Below are positions 1 through 9,188 of a stretch of 64,000 nucleotides of DNA, piece after piece. Position numbers and translations under genes: made by a program. This DNA is from Pantoea alfalfae. Lineage in GTDB: Bacteria; Pseudomonadota; Gammaproteobacteria; Enterobacterales; Enterobacteriaceae. The notes beneath the pieces are model-generated. The model ran no database searches. It saw only the letters and a program-made list of their open reading frames with translations, and was not told the origin of the DNA. The stretch lies in the NCBI RefSeq assembly GCF_019880205.1, contig NZ_CP082292.1, forward strand, positions 434,001 to 498,000, given 5' to 3'. Each line of letters starts with the position of its first letter. Positions within the stretch are counted from its first letter, which is position 1.

Positions 1-1001
1 GGGGCGATCCACTGCGGGATGCGCTGTTCCAGCCACATTTCGGGCTGGCGTAACGTCCCGCCGACGAAACCGACGTGGCCGCCGTGTGGTGTCAGTTGAT
101 AAGTAATAGTGGCAGATAATTGGCTGCTGTGCGGAATCACCTCATCACTCATAAAGGGATCGTCTTTGGCGTGAATGATTAGCAGCGGTTTCTCTGCGCG
201 TTTGAGCCAGGGCATGGCGCTGGCCCGATGATAGTAATCGGCCGCATCGACAAAACCGTGGGCGCGGGCGGTAATCGCATCATCAAAATCGCGCAGTCGC
301 CGCAGCGCTTTTAACTGCGCCAGATTGACCGGCAGCGTATCCGGCCAGGCGTGCAGTTTGCGGCGGGCATTTTTCTTCAGCTGCGCCAGCAAATAGTATT
401 GATAGAAGCGTGAAAAGCCATGTTCCAGTTTTACGCTACATGGCTCCAGCAGCAGTGGGGCGGAGACAATGACGCCTGCCTCCACTTCGGCAGCTGCGCC
501 CTGCTGGCCCAGCAGGCAGCCCAGCATATTGCCGCCTAGCGAAAAACCGACGGCCACGGTCGGCACCTGGCCCCAGCGGGTACGCAGCCAGTGCAGAAAA
601 AAGCGGGCATCTTCCGTTTCGCCGGAATGATAGATGCGATTGAGCCGGTTGGGTTTGCCGCTGCAGCCGCGAAAATGCATCACTACCGCCAGCCAGCCGC
701 GCGCGCGGCAGATCGCCATCAGGCCATGAATATAGGGGCTGTGAAAGCTGCCCTCCAGCCCATGAAACAGCACGACGCGCGGCTTATTCTGCGCCTGTTG
801 GGGATCTTCGCTCCAGGCGAGATCGACAAAATCGCCATCCGGCAGATCGAGTCGCTGCCAGTAAGGCGCGAACGTGACACGGCGACGCAGCAGGCGCGGC
901 AGCATTGTCTGCAGGTGGGCGTTACGCAGGCTGTCAGGCGGCGTGAACTGCTCGTTTTCCGGTCCGGTAAATTTCATGTGGTAAAAGCTTGTCTGTTCCA
1001 T
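1..1001 (-). CDS. yheT: YheT-like alpha/beta hydrolase (3' end cut by window edge)
   Basis: Putative esterase of the YheT family (alpha/beta hydrolase fold, COG0429); its substrate is not known. The minus-strand translation from the ATG at 1001 reads MEQTSFYHMKFTGPE and carries the family blocks FHGLEGS (oxyanion region), MHFRGCSG, the nucleophile elbow VGFSLGGNML, an acidic residue in AKDDPFM and the catalytic-His block HGGHVGF. About 333 residues are present; the E. coli protein has about 340, so only a few C-terminal residues are missing. It is divergent from the LysE-type gene, with 58 nt between the starts. In E. coli yheT lies directly behind yheS; here about 5.6 kb separates them. Confidence 0.9.
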   Translation of the reverse strand, partial: MEQTSFYHMKFTGPENEQFTPPDSLRNAHLQTMLPRLLRRRVTFAPYWQRLDLPDGDFVDLAWSEDPQQAQNKPRVVLFHGLEGSFHSPYIHGLMAICRARGWLAVVMHFRGCSGKPNRLNRIYHSGETEDARFFLHWLRTRWGQVPTVAVGFSLGGNMLGCLLGQQGAAAEVEAGVIVSAPLLLEPCSVKLEHGFSRFYQYYLLAQLKKNARRKLHAWPDTLPVNLAQLKALRRLRDFDDAITARAHGFVDAADYYHRASAMPWLKRAEKPLLIIHAKDDPFMSDEVIPHSSQLSATITYQLTPHGGHVGFVGGTLRQPEMWLEQRIPQWIA

Positions 1002-1059
1002 ATCTCACTGTTAGCTTCGATAAGTTTTTTCTTGCAGGGGTAAGGAGTACCCGATTGCC

Positions 1060-1662
1060 ATGGAACTCAGTCTTTTTTTATCAGTGTTGGGCTTTCTTTG
1101 GGTCGCGGCGATTACGCCCGGGCCTAATAATATGTTACTCACCGCCTCAGGCGCTAATTTTGGCTTTATGCGCACCATTCCGCTGATGATCGGCATCATG
1201 ATTGGTATGCAGGTGATGCTGCTGATGGTGGCCTTTGGCGTAGGCGGTCTGATCCTGCTTTATCCTTCGTTGCACCTGGTGCTGAAAATCGCCGGTAGCC
1301 TCTATCTGCTCTGGCTGGCATGGAAAATCGCTACCGCCAGTTATGAAAAGCTGGAAACTGACCAGGCGCCGGATGCGCCGATGCCGTTCTGGCAGGGTGG
1401 GTTGCTGCAGCTGATCAATCCAAAGGCCTGGCTGATGGCACTGGGCGCGGTCGCCAGCTTCAGTCTGGCCGGTGATGCGTATCGCCATTCGGTGATGGCG
1501 ATAAGCGTCGGTATGTTTCTGGTTAATCTCGTCTCGGGCGTGATCTGGATGGGATTTGGCGCGATGATCGGCCGCATTCTGCGCAGCCGTCGTGCCTGGA
1601 AAATCTTTAACCTCGCTATGGGGCTACTGACTGCGGCCTGCGTGCTGTTAATCTGGCATTAA
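1060..1662 (+). CDS. LysE/RhtB-family amino acid exporter
   Basis: Inner-membrane exporter of the LysE/RhtB superfamily (COG1280), which exports amino acids or related small metabolites; the substrate cannot be read from sequence. The 200-residue length is typical (about 195-215). The N-terminal family signature PGPNNMLLTASGANFGF is present, followed by about six hydrophobic segments and the conserved NPKAWLMALG motif in the middle. A Shine-Dalgarno TAAGGAG lies about 12 nt before the ATG. The gene is convergent with the LacI-type regulator, with one nucleotide between the two stop codons. It belongs to the block inserted between yheT and yheS. Confidence 0.88.
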   Translation: MELSLFLSVLGFLWVAAITPGPNNMLLTASGANFGFMRTIPLMIGIMIGMQVMLLMVAFGVGGLILLYPSLHLVLKIAGSLYLLWLAWKIATASYEKLETDQAPDAPMPFWQGGLLQLINPKAWLMALGAVASFSLAGDAYRHSVMAISVGMFLVNLVSGVIWMGFGAMIGRILRSRRAWKIFNLAMGLLTAACVLLIWH

Positions 1663-1663
1663 G

Positions 1664-2644
1664 TCAGCTGGATGCGCGTTCAACGCGCGTCCAGGGCAGC
1701 ACTTCACGGATGACCGGCGCATTCGGATTACGGATCTTCTGCAGCAGCAGCTGCACGCTGCGCGCGCCCAGCTGGTTCATCGGTTGCTCGATGGTGGTCA
1801 GCGGCGGATTCAGGCTGCGGGTAAACGGCACGCCATCGAACCCGACGACCGCCAGATCTTCCGGCACGCGCAGACCTGCTTCCAGTGCCGCATGTACCAC
1901 GCCCACCGCCAATACATCTGATACCGCAAACACCGCATCCGGCGGTTCCGGCAGCGCCATCAACTCCCGCAGCCCCTGACTGCCTGCTTCAGGGGAGATC
2001 TCACAGGTATAAGAGACGCCGGACCACGCATACCCCAGCTCCTCAATCGCCTGCCGGTAGCCTTTTTCACGATGATGCGAGTAGAGGTAGCGCATGTCGC
2101 CATTGACCAGCCCGATGCGTTTACGCCCTTTACCGGCGAGGTAATGGACGGTGTCACGCGCCGCTTCAAGGTGATCAATGCTGACTGAGGAGGCGGGGAT
2201 GTCGGGATTAAATTCACAGCACTGCACCCAGGGGGCTCCGGCGATCAGCGCCTGCAAATCCTGTAAGCCGGAGGCCGCATCCATGGTAATCACACCATCC
2301 ACCACTTTGCCGGTCAGCAAACTCAGATAGGCGGCTTCGCGCTGAAGCTGCGAGGCGGAGTTACAGAGCAGGATATGATAGCCGTGCAGTTCCGCTTCGG
2401 CCTCAATGCCCTGAACCACGCGTGAACAGAAGGGGTTAGTGATATCCGAGATCAGCACCAGCAGCATGTTGCTTTGCGCCGTACGCAGCTGACGCGCCAG
2501 CAGATTGGGCTGATAGTCGCAGGCAGAGATTGCCGCCAGAACTTTCTCACGCGTATCGGGCTTTACGCCGGGATGCGCGTTGAGAACCCGCGATACCGTG
2601 GCTTTGGAGACGCCAGCCAGCTGAGCGACTTTCTCGATCGACAT
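1664..2644 (-). CDS. LacI-family transcriptional regulator
   Basis: DNA-binding regulator of the LacI/GalR family, 326 residues. The N-terminal helix-turn-helix (residues about 3-25) reads VAQLAGVSKATVSRVLN and is followed by the hinge helix region NLLARQLRTAQSN and a periplasmic-binding-protein-like ligand domain (residues about 58-320) with the usual blocks GLVNGD, VFAVSDVLAVG, VVGFDGVPFT and LTTIEQP. The frame is open upstream to 2719, but the extra 25 residues are unlike the family, so I start at the ATG at 2644. It is divergent from tauA across about 236 nt. No clear LacI-type palindromic operator is visible there, so control of the tau genes or of the exporter is only a guess; overall it resembles the CytR/PurR branch. 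Confidence 0.9.
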   Translation of the reverse strand: MSIEKVAQLAGVSKATVSRVLNAHPGVKPDTREKVLAAISACDYQPNLLARQLRTAQSNMLLVLISDITNPFCSRVVQGIEAEAELHGYHILLCNSASQLQREAAYLSLLTGKVVDGVITMDAASGLQDLQALIAGAPWVQCCEFNPDIPASSVSIDHLEAARDTVHYLAGKGRKRIGLVNGDMRYLYSHHREKGYRQAIEELGYAWSGVSYTCEISPEAGSQGLRELMALPEPPDAVFAVSDVLAVGVVHAALEAGLRVPEDLAVVGFDGVPFTRSLNPPLTTIEQPMNQLGARSVQLLLQKIRNPNAPVIREVLPWTRVERASS

Positions 2645-2880
2645 CGGATACAGAGACCTTAACAGGCAAAAATTGGTAACGCATATCAATAGCACAGGGA
2701 CAATGTGAGCGCCTGACATTTTTGCTTACTTTAGCTATTTTCAGCATTTGCGATTTTTGACTTAGTTTTGCAGATAGTGATCTAAGAACTTATTTCTATT
2801 AGGGATAATTTTTAATTCCTTTATGAAACTATAGCGGCCGCAGACACTACCTCCACTATAAAAATGGCGGGGTAATGATC

Positions 2881-3858
2881 ATGGCAGCAACACGTTTAAC
2901 TTTTTTAGCCGCAGCGCTGGCGCTGCTGGCGTTTCAGGCTGATGCGGTCAATGTCACCGTGGCGTACCAGACCTCCGCCGAACCCGCGAAAGTGGCGCAG
3001 GCTGACAACAGTTTTGCGAAAGAGAGCGGGGCCAGCGTTGACTGGCGTAAGTTTGACAGCGGCGCAGGCGTCTTACGCGCACTGGCTTCCGGCGACGTGC
3101 AGATTGGCAACATCGGTTCCAGCCCGTTAGCGGTTGCGGCGGCGCAGAAGCTGCCGATTGAAGCATTCTTACTCGCCTCTCAGCTGGGTAACTCTGAAGC
3201 GCTGGTGGTGAAAAAGAACATTACTACTCCCAAAGATCTTATCGGCAAACGCATCGCGGTGCCGTTCATCTCCACCACCCACTACAGCCTGCTGGCTGCA
3301 CTGAAACACTGGGGCATTACGCCGTCGCAGGTGCAGCTGATAAACCTGCAGCCGCCAGCGATTATCGCGGCCTGGCAGCGTGGCGATATTGATGGTGCCT
3401 ATGTCTGGGCCCCTGCAGTCAATGAGCTGGAGAAAGAGGGCAAAGTGTTAACCGACTCTGCGGAAGTGGGGAGCTGGGGTTCGCCGACGCTGGACGTCTG
3501 GGTAGTACGCAAAGATTTTGCCGAACAGCATCCCGAGATCGTCACCGCTTTTGCCCGCAGCGCGATCGATGCGCAGCAGGCCTATCTTAACAGTCCCGAC
3601 AGCTGGCTGAAGCAGCCCGATAACCTCAGCAAACTCTCACGCCTCAGTGGCGTGCCGGAAGCGCAGGTTCCCGGTCTGGTGAAGGGCAATACCTACCTGA
3701 CGGCGCAGCAGCAGGTTGAGCAGCTGGGTAAACCGGTCAATAAGGCGATCGTCGATACCGCGCAGTTCCTGAAAGCGCAGGGCCGGGTGCCGCAGGCAGA
3801 TAACGACTACAGCAGTTATGTAACCTCCCGCTTCGTCGCGCCATTAGTTAAACCATAA
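2881..3858 (+). CDS. tauA: Taurine ABC transporter, periplasmic binding protein
   Basis: Binds taurine and related sulfonates in the periplasm and delivers them to TauBC. The mature part is close to E. coli TauA, with the blocks VTVAYQTSAEPAKVAQADN, FDSGAGVLRALASGD, PFISTTHYSLLAALKHWGI and DGAYVWAPAVN. A signal peptide (hydrophobic stretch to FQADA, residues about 1-22) precedes VNVTV. Two in-frame ATGs occur at 2875 and 2881. The GGCGGGG ribosome-binding stretch ends at 2872, leaving 2 nt to the first ATG and 8 nt to the second, so I choose 2881. It is the first gene of tauABCD. In E. coli this operon answers to sulfate starvation through CysB/Cbl; no such site could be confirmed here. Confidence 0.95.
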   Translation: MAATRLTFLAAALALLAFQADAVNVTVAYQTSAEPAKVAQADNSFAKESGASVDWRKFDSGAGVLRALASGDVQIGNIGSSPLAVAAAQKLPIEAFLLASQLGNSEALVVKKNITTPKDLIGKRIAVPFISTTHYSLLAALKHWGITPSQVQLINLQPPAIIAAWQRGDIDGAYVWAPAVNELEKEGKVLTDSAEVGSWGSPTLDVWVVRKDFAEQHPEIVTAFARSAIDAQQAYLNSPDSWLKQPDNLSKLSRLSGVPEAQVPGLVKGNTYLTAQQQVEQLGKPVNKAIVDTAQFLKAQGRVPQADNDYSSYVTSRFVAPLVKP

Positions 3859-3867
3859 GGAGGCACT

Positions 3868-4635
3868 ATGCTGCGTATCGCTCACCTTAATGCCCGTTAT
3901 GCCGGACAGCCGGTGTTGCAGGATATCAATCTGCACCTGGACAGCCACGAACTGCTGGTCGTGCTCGGCCCCTCCGGCTGTGGCAAAACCACGCTGCTGA
4001 ATCTGGTGGCCGGATTCCTGCCGGTGGAGTCGGGCAGCATCACGCTGGATAACCAGCCGGTGATCGGGCCAGGCGCGGAGCGCGGCGTGGTGTTTCAGCA
4101 TGAAGGGTTACTGCCGTGGCGCAACGTACTGGATAACGTCTCCTTTGGACTGCAACTGGCGGGGATGCCGCGCCAGGCACGTGAGGTCATAGCGCGGAAA
4201 CTTATCAGGCAGGTCGGGCTGGAAGGGGCGGAAAAGCGCGCCATCTGGCAGTTGTCCGGCGGTCAGCGTCAACGGGTAGGTATTGCGCGCGCGCTGGCCA
4301 CCGATCCGCAACTGCTGTTGCTGGATGAGCCGTTTGGCGCACTGGATGCTTTTACCCGTGAGCAGATGCAGACACTGCTGCTGACGCTGTGGCGCGACAG
4401 CGGTAAACAGATCCTGCTGATTACACACGATATAGAAGAGGCGATTTTCCTCGCCAGCGAACTGATTCTGCTGTCGCCTGGACCGGGCCGCATCGTGGAG
4501 CGGCTGCGGCCCGAATTTGGCCGCCGTTTTGCCGCCGGAGAGTCGTGCCGCAGCATCAAATCCGATCCGCAGTTTATCGCTCAGCGCGAATATGTGCTGA
4601 GCCGGGTGTTTGATCAGCGGGAGGCGTTTGCATGA
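3868..4635 (+). CDS. tauB: Taurine ABC transporter, ATP-binding protein
   Basis: ATPase that powers sulfonate import through TauC. All nucleotide-binding motifs are intact: Walker [10 protein letters not shown] (residues 34-42), Q-loop in [11 protein letters not shown], signature LSGGQRQR (129-136), Walker B LLLLDEP (149-155) and the switch His in ITHDIEEA. The 255-residue length equals that of the E. coli protein. A strong ribosome-binding site, AAGGAGG, sits 5 nt before the ATG. The gene follows tauA by 9 nt and its stop overlaps the tauC start by 4 nt (ATGA), which indicates coupled translation. Confidence 0.95.
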   Translation: MLRIAHLNARYAGQPVLQDINLHLDSHELLVVLGPSGCGKTTLLNLVAGFLPVESGSITLDNQPVIGPGAERGVVFQHEGLLPWRNVLDNVSFGLQLAGMPRQAREVIARKLIRQVGLEGAEKRAIWQLSGGQRQRVGIARALATDPQLLLLDEPFGALDAFTREQMQTLLLTLWRDSGKQILLITHDIEEAIFLASELILLSPGPGRIVERLRPEFGRRFAAGESCRSIKSDPQFIAQREYVLSRVFDQREAFA

Positions 4636-5459
4636 GCGCGTTAATCCACGATAAGTCTCTGCCGATGCGCCGCAGGCTGCGCTGGCCATTTTCAACCGCC
4701 TTTACGCTGAGCGTGCTGAGCCTCTCTCTGCTGTTACTGCTCTGGTGGGGCGTCACCGCGCTGGGCCTGATTGCTCCGCTGTTCCTGCCGTCGCCGCAGC
4801 AGGTGTTCAGCAAGCTGCTGGTGATTGCCAGCGCGCAGGGCTTTATGGATGCCACGCTGTGGCAGCATCTGGCTGCCAGCCTGACGCGGATGCTGATTGC
4901 GCTGACGGCTGCTGCCGCTATCGGTATTCCGGTGGGGATTCTGATGGGCCTCAGCCCGGTCGCTCGCGGCCTGCTCGATCCGCTGATCGAGCTCTATCGC
5001 CCGATTCCGCCACTCGCCTATCTGCCGCTGATGGTGATCTGGTTCGGCATTGGTGAGACGTCGAAAATCCTGCTGATCTATCTGGCGATCTTCGCGCCCG
5101 TAACACTCTCTACCCTGGCCGGGGTGCGTAACACGCAGCAGGTACGGATTCGCGCCGCTCGCTCGCTGGGGGCTAACCGCTGGCAGCTGCTGCGCTGGGT
5201 GATCCTGCCGGGCGCGCTGCCAGAGATTCTGACCGGTCTGCGCATCGGGCTGGGAGTGGGCTGGTCAACGCTGGTGGCAGCGGAGCTGATTGCCGCCACG
5301 CGCGGCCTCGGTTTCATGGTGCAGTCAGCGGGAGAGTTTCTCGCCACCGATGTGGTACTGGCGGGTATCGCAGTGATCGCCTTTATCGCTTTTAGCTTAG
5401 AACTCGGGCTCCGCGCGTTACAGCGCCGTCTGACGCCCTGGAGTGGAGAACAGTCATGA
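4632..5459 (+). CDS. tauC: Taurine ABC transporter, permease
   Basis: Inner-membrane permease of the sulfonate importer (BPD_transp_1 family). The 275-residue protein has about six hydrophobic helices and the cytoplasmic EAA-type loop in its C-terminal half (residues about 170-195, [19 protein letters not shown]), which docks on TauB. Its start overlaps the tauB stop by 4 nt and its stop overlaps the tauD start by 4 nt, so the last three genes of the operon are translationally coupled. Confidence 0.94.
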   Translation: MSALIHDKSLPMRRRLRWPFSTAFTLSVLSLSLLLLLWWGVTALGLIAPLFLPSPQQVFSKLLVIASAQGFMDATLWQHLAASLTRMLIALTAAAAIGIPVGILMGLSPVARGLLDPLIELYRPIPPLAYLPLMVIWFGIGETSKILLIYLAIFAPVTLSTLAGVRNTQQVRIRAARSLGANRWQLLRWVILPGALPEILTGLRIGLGVGWSTLVAAELIAATRGLGFMVQSAGEFLATDVVLAGIAVIAFIAFSLELGLRALQRRLTPWSGEQS

Positions 5460-6295
5460 ATGAACGTCTCAGTTTTACCCCGCTTGGCCCCTATATCGGC
5501 GCGCAGGTCTCTAACCTGGATGTTTCCCGGCCATTAAGTGATGCGCAGTTTGAACAGCTTTACCATGGCCTGCTGCGTCATCAGGTGCTGTTTCTGCGTG
5601 ACCAGAAGATGACGCCGGAACAGCACCGCGCACTGGCGATTCGCTTTGGCGACCTGCATATCCATCCGGTCTATCCCCACGCAGAAGGCGTTGAGGAGAT
5701 AATCGTGCTGGATACGCATCGGGATAATCCGCCAGATAACGACAACTGGCACACCGATGTCACCTTTATCGACACGCCACCGGCTATCGCTTTACTGGCT
5801 TCAAAAGTGTTGCCGGAAGCGGGCGGTGACACGCTCTGGACCAGTGGCATTGCGGCTTACGAGGCGCTTTCGGAACCTTTTAAGCAACTGCTGGCCGGGT
5901 TAAACGCCGAGCATGATTTCAAAAAGTCATTTCAGGAGTACAAGTACCGCAAAACCGAAGAGGAGCATCAGCGCTGGCAGCAGGCGGTGGCTAAGCATCC
6001 ACCGGTGCAGCATCCGGTGATCCGTACGCATCCGGTCAGCGGCAAAAAAGCGCTGTTTGTGAATGAGGGTTTTACCACGCGGATTGTGGAGTTAAGCGAG
6101 AAGGAGAGTGATGCGCTGCTGGGCTTCCTGTTTGCGCATGCGACTAAACCGGAGTTCCAGGTGCGCTGGCGCTGGCAGCCAGACGATCTGGCAATCTGGG
6201 ATAATCGGGTCACGCAGCATTACGCCAATGCCGACTACTATCCTGCCCGGCGGATCATGCAGCGGGCAACCGTGCTGGGGGATAAACCCCGTTAA
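5456..6295 (+). CDS. tauD: Taurine dioxygenase (Fe(II)/2-oxoglutarate dependent)
   Basis: Cytoplasmic enzyme that hydroxylates taurine, using O2 and 2-oxoglutarate, to release sulfite and aminoacetaldehyde, making sulfonates usable as a sulfur source. The iron-binding facial triad is visible as H99-T-D101 (NWHTDVTF) and H255 (TQHYANADYY), and the 2-oxoglutarate/taurine-binding arginines as R266 and R270; the numbering matches E. coli TauD. Length is 279 residues against 283 in E. coli. It is the last gene of the operon, followed by an inverted-repeat element and a terminator. Confidence 0.95.
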   Translation: MNERLSFTPLGPYIGAQVSNLDVSRPLSDAQFEQLYHGLLRHQVLFLRDQKMTPEQHRALAIRFGDLHIHPVYPHAEGVEEIIVLDTHRDNPPDNDNWHTDVTFIDTPPAIALLASKVLPEAGGDTLWTSGIAAYEALSEPFKQLLAGLNAEHDFKKSFQEYKYRKTEEEHQRWQQAVAKHPPVQHPVIRTHPVSGKKALFVNEGFTTRIVELSEKESDALLGFLFAHATKPEFQVRWRWQPDDLAIWDNRVTQHYANADYYPARRIMQRATVLGDKPR

Positions 6296-6304
6296 ATAAG
6301 AATC

Positions 6305-6592
6305 TCAGACTGCTGACAAACCCAGTCAGGGTTGCCCTGCCAGTAACGCATTAGCTAAAAGCGCAGGGAGAACGGACAGAGGAGGCAAGCGTCCCGCGCC
6401 TGGGACAAAAACGCCAGGCGTTTTTGAACAACGCAACGCGTTGGCCCGGCTACGGGCGCACCTCAGGGATGAGGTGCGTAATCGCGCGGGCCGAGCGGCC
6501 ATGGAGGGTTTAAGCGACTTTCCGAACGGCGCGTTTTCCCTTCGCATGCTCGATCTCACCGCTGGCCGGGGCAGACTTTGTCAACAATCTCA
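6305..6592. repeat. MITE-like intergenic element with imperfect terminal inverted repeats
   Basis: This fills the 324-nt gap between tauD and yheS. The left end TCAGACTGCTGACAAA (6305-6320) and the right end TTTGTCAACAATCTCA (6577-6592) are inverted copies matching at 13 of 16 positions. The 256 nt between them hold several GC-rich inverted stretches and no credible gene; short frames across it have no family resemblance. Size, ends and lack of coding content fit a non-autonomous miniature element or an enterobacterial intergenic repeat family. No target-site duplication could be confirmed. A genome-wide copy number is needed for a firm call. Confidence 0.5.
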
Positions 6593-6621
6593 ATCTCCTC
6601 GCGAACGGGGAGATTGTTTTT
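6591..6621 (+). terminator. Intrinsic terminator after tauD
   Basis: Stem CAATCTCC/GGAGATTG with a 10-nt loop, then a run of five T. It ends the tau operon and overlaps both the right end of the inverted-repeat element and the yheS stop region. Confidence 0.65.
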
Positions 6622-8524
6622 ATGAGGCCATCATCTGTTCGAGCTGTTCCTGGGCTTCCAGCCACGCCATCTCAACCTCTTCCAGCGCAGATTTACTCTC
6701 CGCCTGACGCTGCAGCGCGGCGGTCAGGTCCGCTTTACGGCTCTGATCATAAATCGCACTGTCTGAGAGCTGCGCTTCAGCATCGGCCAGCTGGCTCTGC
6801 CATTTGCTCATCTGCTTTTCCAGCTTCTCTATCTCTTTGCGTAACGGCTGCGTCTGGGTCCGCAGTTCGGCATCACGGCGCTTCTGGTCTTTACGCGCCT
6901 GGGCGCTGTTGCCGTTATCCTGCTTCGGCGCGGCATCCTGTTGCGCCTGCTGTTTCTGCAGATCGCTCAGCCACTGCTGATAATCATCAAGGTCGCCCTC
7001 AAACACATCCACTTTGCCATCATGAACCAGATAGAGATCGTCGGTGGTGGCGCGCAGCAGGTGACGGTCGTGCGAGACCACGACCAGCGCACCTTCGAAG
7101 TCGATCAGTGCTTCGGTCAGTGCCTGGCGCATATCGAGATCCAGGTGGTTGGTCGGTTCATCCAGCAGCAGCAGGTTAGGGCGCTGCCAAACAATCAGCG
7201 CCAGCACCAGTCGCGCTTTCTCACCGCCGGAGAAGCGTTCGGTGTTTTCAGTGACTTTATCGCCGCGGAAATCGAAGCCCCCCAGATAGTCACGCAGCTG
7301 CTGTTCCAGCACTTTAGGTGCTATGCGCGACAGATGCTGCAGCGGCGACTCATCAGCCCGCAGGTACTCCAGCTGATGCTGGGCGAAGTAACCGAGCTTG
7401 ATCCCTTTCGCCAGCCCCATCTTGCCGTCCATCGCTTCCAGCTCACCCGCCAGAAGCTTGATCAGGGTCGATTTACCGGCGCCGTTACGTCCCAGCAGGC
7501 CGATGCGCGATCCCGGAACCAGGTTGAGTTTGATGGCGTCGAGAATGATACGGTCGCCATAGCCCGCAGTGACCTTCTCCATTTTCATCAGCGGATTAGG
7601 CAGGTTCTCCGGCTTGCGGAAGGTGAAGCTGAACGGGTTGTCGACATGGGCCGGCGCGATCATCTCCATGCGCTCCAGCATCTTGATGCGGCTCTGCGCC
7701 TGCCTGGCTTTGGTGGCCTGGGCGCGGAAGCGATCAATGTAACTGTGTAAATGCGCTACTTTCTCCTGCTGACTCTCATACAGCGCCTGCTGCTGAGCCA
7801 GTTTGGCGACACGCTGCCGCTCGAAGGAGCTGTAGTTGCCGGTGTATTCGAACATCGACTCCTGTTCGATATGGATAATTTTGTCGATGACCGGATCGAG
7901 GAAGTCACGATCGTGCGAGATCAGGATCAGCGTGCCTTCATAACTCTTCAGCCAGCGTTCCAGCCAGATGACCGCATCGAGATCGAGGTGGTTGGTCGGT
8001 TCATCCAGCAGCAGCAGATCGGAACGGCAAATCAGCGCCTGTGCCAGGTTAAGGCGCATACGCCAGCCACCGGAGAAATCGCTGACCGGACGCTGCAATT
8101 GTTCCTGACTGAAGCCCAGACCGTGTAGCAGGCTTGAGGCGCGTGCATGGATGCTCCACGCCTGCACCGCGTCCAGCTGACCGTGCAACAGCGCAATGGC
8201 ATTGCCATCGTCACGCAGATTGGCTTCCGCCAGTTCTGCTTCAAGCTGGCGATACTGGCGATCGCCATCAATCACATACTCCAGCGCGGCTTTATCCAGC
8301 GCAGGGGTTTCCTGATTCACCCAGGCCAGCGCCCAGTGTGTGGGGAACGTGACGGTACCGGCATCGCTGGTGATTTCACCTTTTAACAGCGACAGCAGCG
8401 TGGATTTCCCACAGCCGTTTTTACCCACCAGTCCGACCTTCTGGCCGGGATTAATGGTGGCGGTGGCATTGTCGAGCAGGACGCGGATGCCGCGGCGAAT
8501 TTGTAAGGCTGAGAAGACAATCAT
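6620..8524 (-). CDS. yheS: ABC-F family ATPase YheS
   Basis: Soluble ABC-F protein with two ATPase domains and no membrane part, 634 residues; ABC-F proteins act on the ribosome, and YheS has been linked to relief of certain stalled nascent chains. Both cassettes are complete: Walker A GKNGCGKST and GRNGAGKST, signatures FSGGWRMR and FSGGEKAR, and LLLLDEPTNHLDLD twice. A charged inter-domain linker (P-site tRNA interaction motif region) lies between them, and a coiled-coil tail rich in K, E and Q fills residues about 530-634. The start MIVFSALQIRRG matches E. coli. It is divergent from kefG. Confidence 0.95.
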   Translation of the reverse strand: MIVFSALQIRRGIRVLLDNATATINPGQKVGLVGKNGCGKSTLLSLLKGEITSDAGTVTFPTHWALAWVNQETPALDKAALEYVIDGDRQYRQLEAELAEANLRDDGNAIALLHGQLDAVQAWSIHARASSLLHGLGFSQEQLQRPVSDFSGGWRMRLNLAQALICRSDLLLLDEPTNHLDLDAVIWLERWLKSYEGTLILISHDRDFLDPVIDKIIHIEQESMFEYTGNYSSFERQRVAKLAQQQALYESQQEKVAHLHSYIDRFRAQATKARQAQSRIKMLERMEMIAPAHVDNPFSFTFRKPENLPNPLMKMEKVTAGYGDRIILDAIKLNLVPGSRIGLLGRNGAGKSTLIKLLAGELEAMDGKMGLAKGIKLGYFAQHQLEYLRADESPLQHLSRIAPKVLEQQLRDYLGGFDFRGDKVTENTERFSGGEKARLVLALIVWQRPNLLLLDEPTNHLDLDMRQALTEALIDFEGALVVVSHDRHLLRATTDDLYLVHDGKVDVFEGDLDDYQQWLSDLQKQQAQQDAAPKQDNGNSAQARKDQKRRDAELRTQTQPLRKEIEKLEKQMSKWQSQLADAEAQLSDSAIYDQSRKADLTAALQRQAESKSALEEVEMAWLEAQEQLEQMMAS

Positions 8525-8636
8525 GTAAGCGCCGTATCGTCAGAATATGTTAATTTACTGGCAACATAATGAGATTTTGCTGCGTCGTGCATGGTAGCGG
8601 AAAACCGCACCAATGACGACGCTTTGGAGGGAAAGG

Positions 8637-9188
8637 ATGTCGCAGCCACCCAGGGTTTTGCTGCTTTATGCTCATCCGGAATCACAGGATTCGATCGCAA
8701 ATCGGATTCTGCTACAGCCGGCTCAGGCACTGGAACACGTCACCGTGCACGATCTGTACGCGACCTATCCGGATTTTTTTATCGATATTCACTATGAACA
8801 ACAGCTGCTGCGCGAACACGACGTCATCATTTTCCAGCATCCGCTCTATACCTATAGCTGTCCGGCGCTGCTGAAAGAGTGGCTGGATCGCGTTCTGTCA
8901 CGCGGTTTCGCCAATGGTGTGGATGGCAATGCGCTGGAAGGCAAGTACTGGCGCAGCGTGGTGACGACCGGGGAACCGGAAAGTGCCTTTAAACAGCAGG
9001 GTCTGAACCGCTATTCGCTCAATGACATTATGCGTCCTTTTGAGCTGACCGCGCAGATGTGCCGTATGCACTGGATGCCACCGATGATCGTCTACTGGGC
9101 GCGTCGGCAGAGCCCGGAGTTAATGAAAAATTATGCCCGCGCCTATGGCGACTGGCTGGCAGCACCGCTGCCGAATGGAGGGGTATAG
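8637..9188 (+). CDS. kefG: KefB ancillary quinone oxidoreductase-like protein
   Basis: Flavodoxin-like protein needed for full activity of the glutathione-gated potassium efflux system KefB. The sequence has the NQO1-type flavin-binding layout: [12 protein letters not shown] at the N-terminus, [27 protein letters not shown] and the VVTTGEPES block. I start at the ATG at 8637 (MSQPPRV, matching E. coli MSQPAKV) rather than the in-frame ATG at 8613, since GGAGGGAAAGG lies directly upstream; this gives 183 residues. kefB begins at the base after its stop codon. Confidence 0.93.
   Translation: MSQPPRVLLLYAHPESQDSIANRILLQPAQALEHVTVHDLYATYPDFFIDIHYEQQLLREHDVIIFQHPLYTYSCPALLKEWLDRVLSRGFANGVDGNALEGKYWRSVVTTGEPESAFKQQGLNRYSLNDIMRPFELTAQMCRMHWMPPMIVYWARRQSPELMKNYARAYGDWLAAPLPNGGV

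Noticed and set aside
2645-2719. Upstream extension of the LacI-type regulator
   Set aside because: The added residues are hydrophobic and unlike the family; the standard start with the helix-turn-helix at residue 3 is at 2644.
2645-2880. LacI-type operator between the regulator and tauA
   Set aside because: I looked for a CG-centred palindrome and found only weak, spaced AT-rich repeats such as AGAA/TTCT; not enough to call a site.
6326-6707. Small frames on both strands across the tauD-yheS gap
   Set aside because: They lie inside the inverted-repeat element, lack ribosome-binding sites and run into yheS.
6941-7750. 269-codon plus-strand frame opposite yheS
   Set aside because: Complement of a complete, conserved ABC-F gene; no independent coding evidence.
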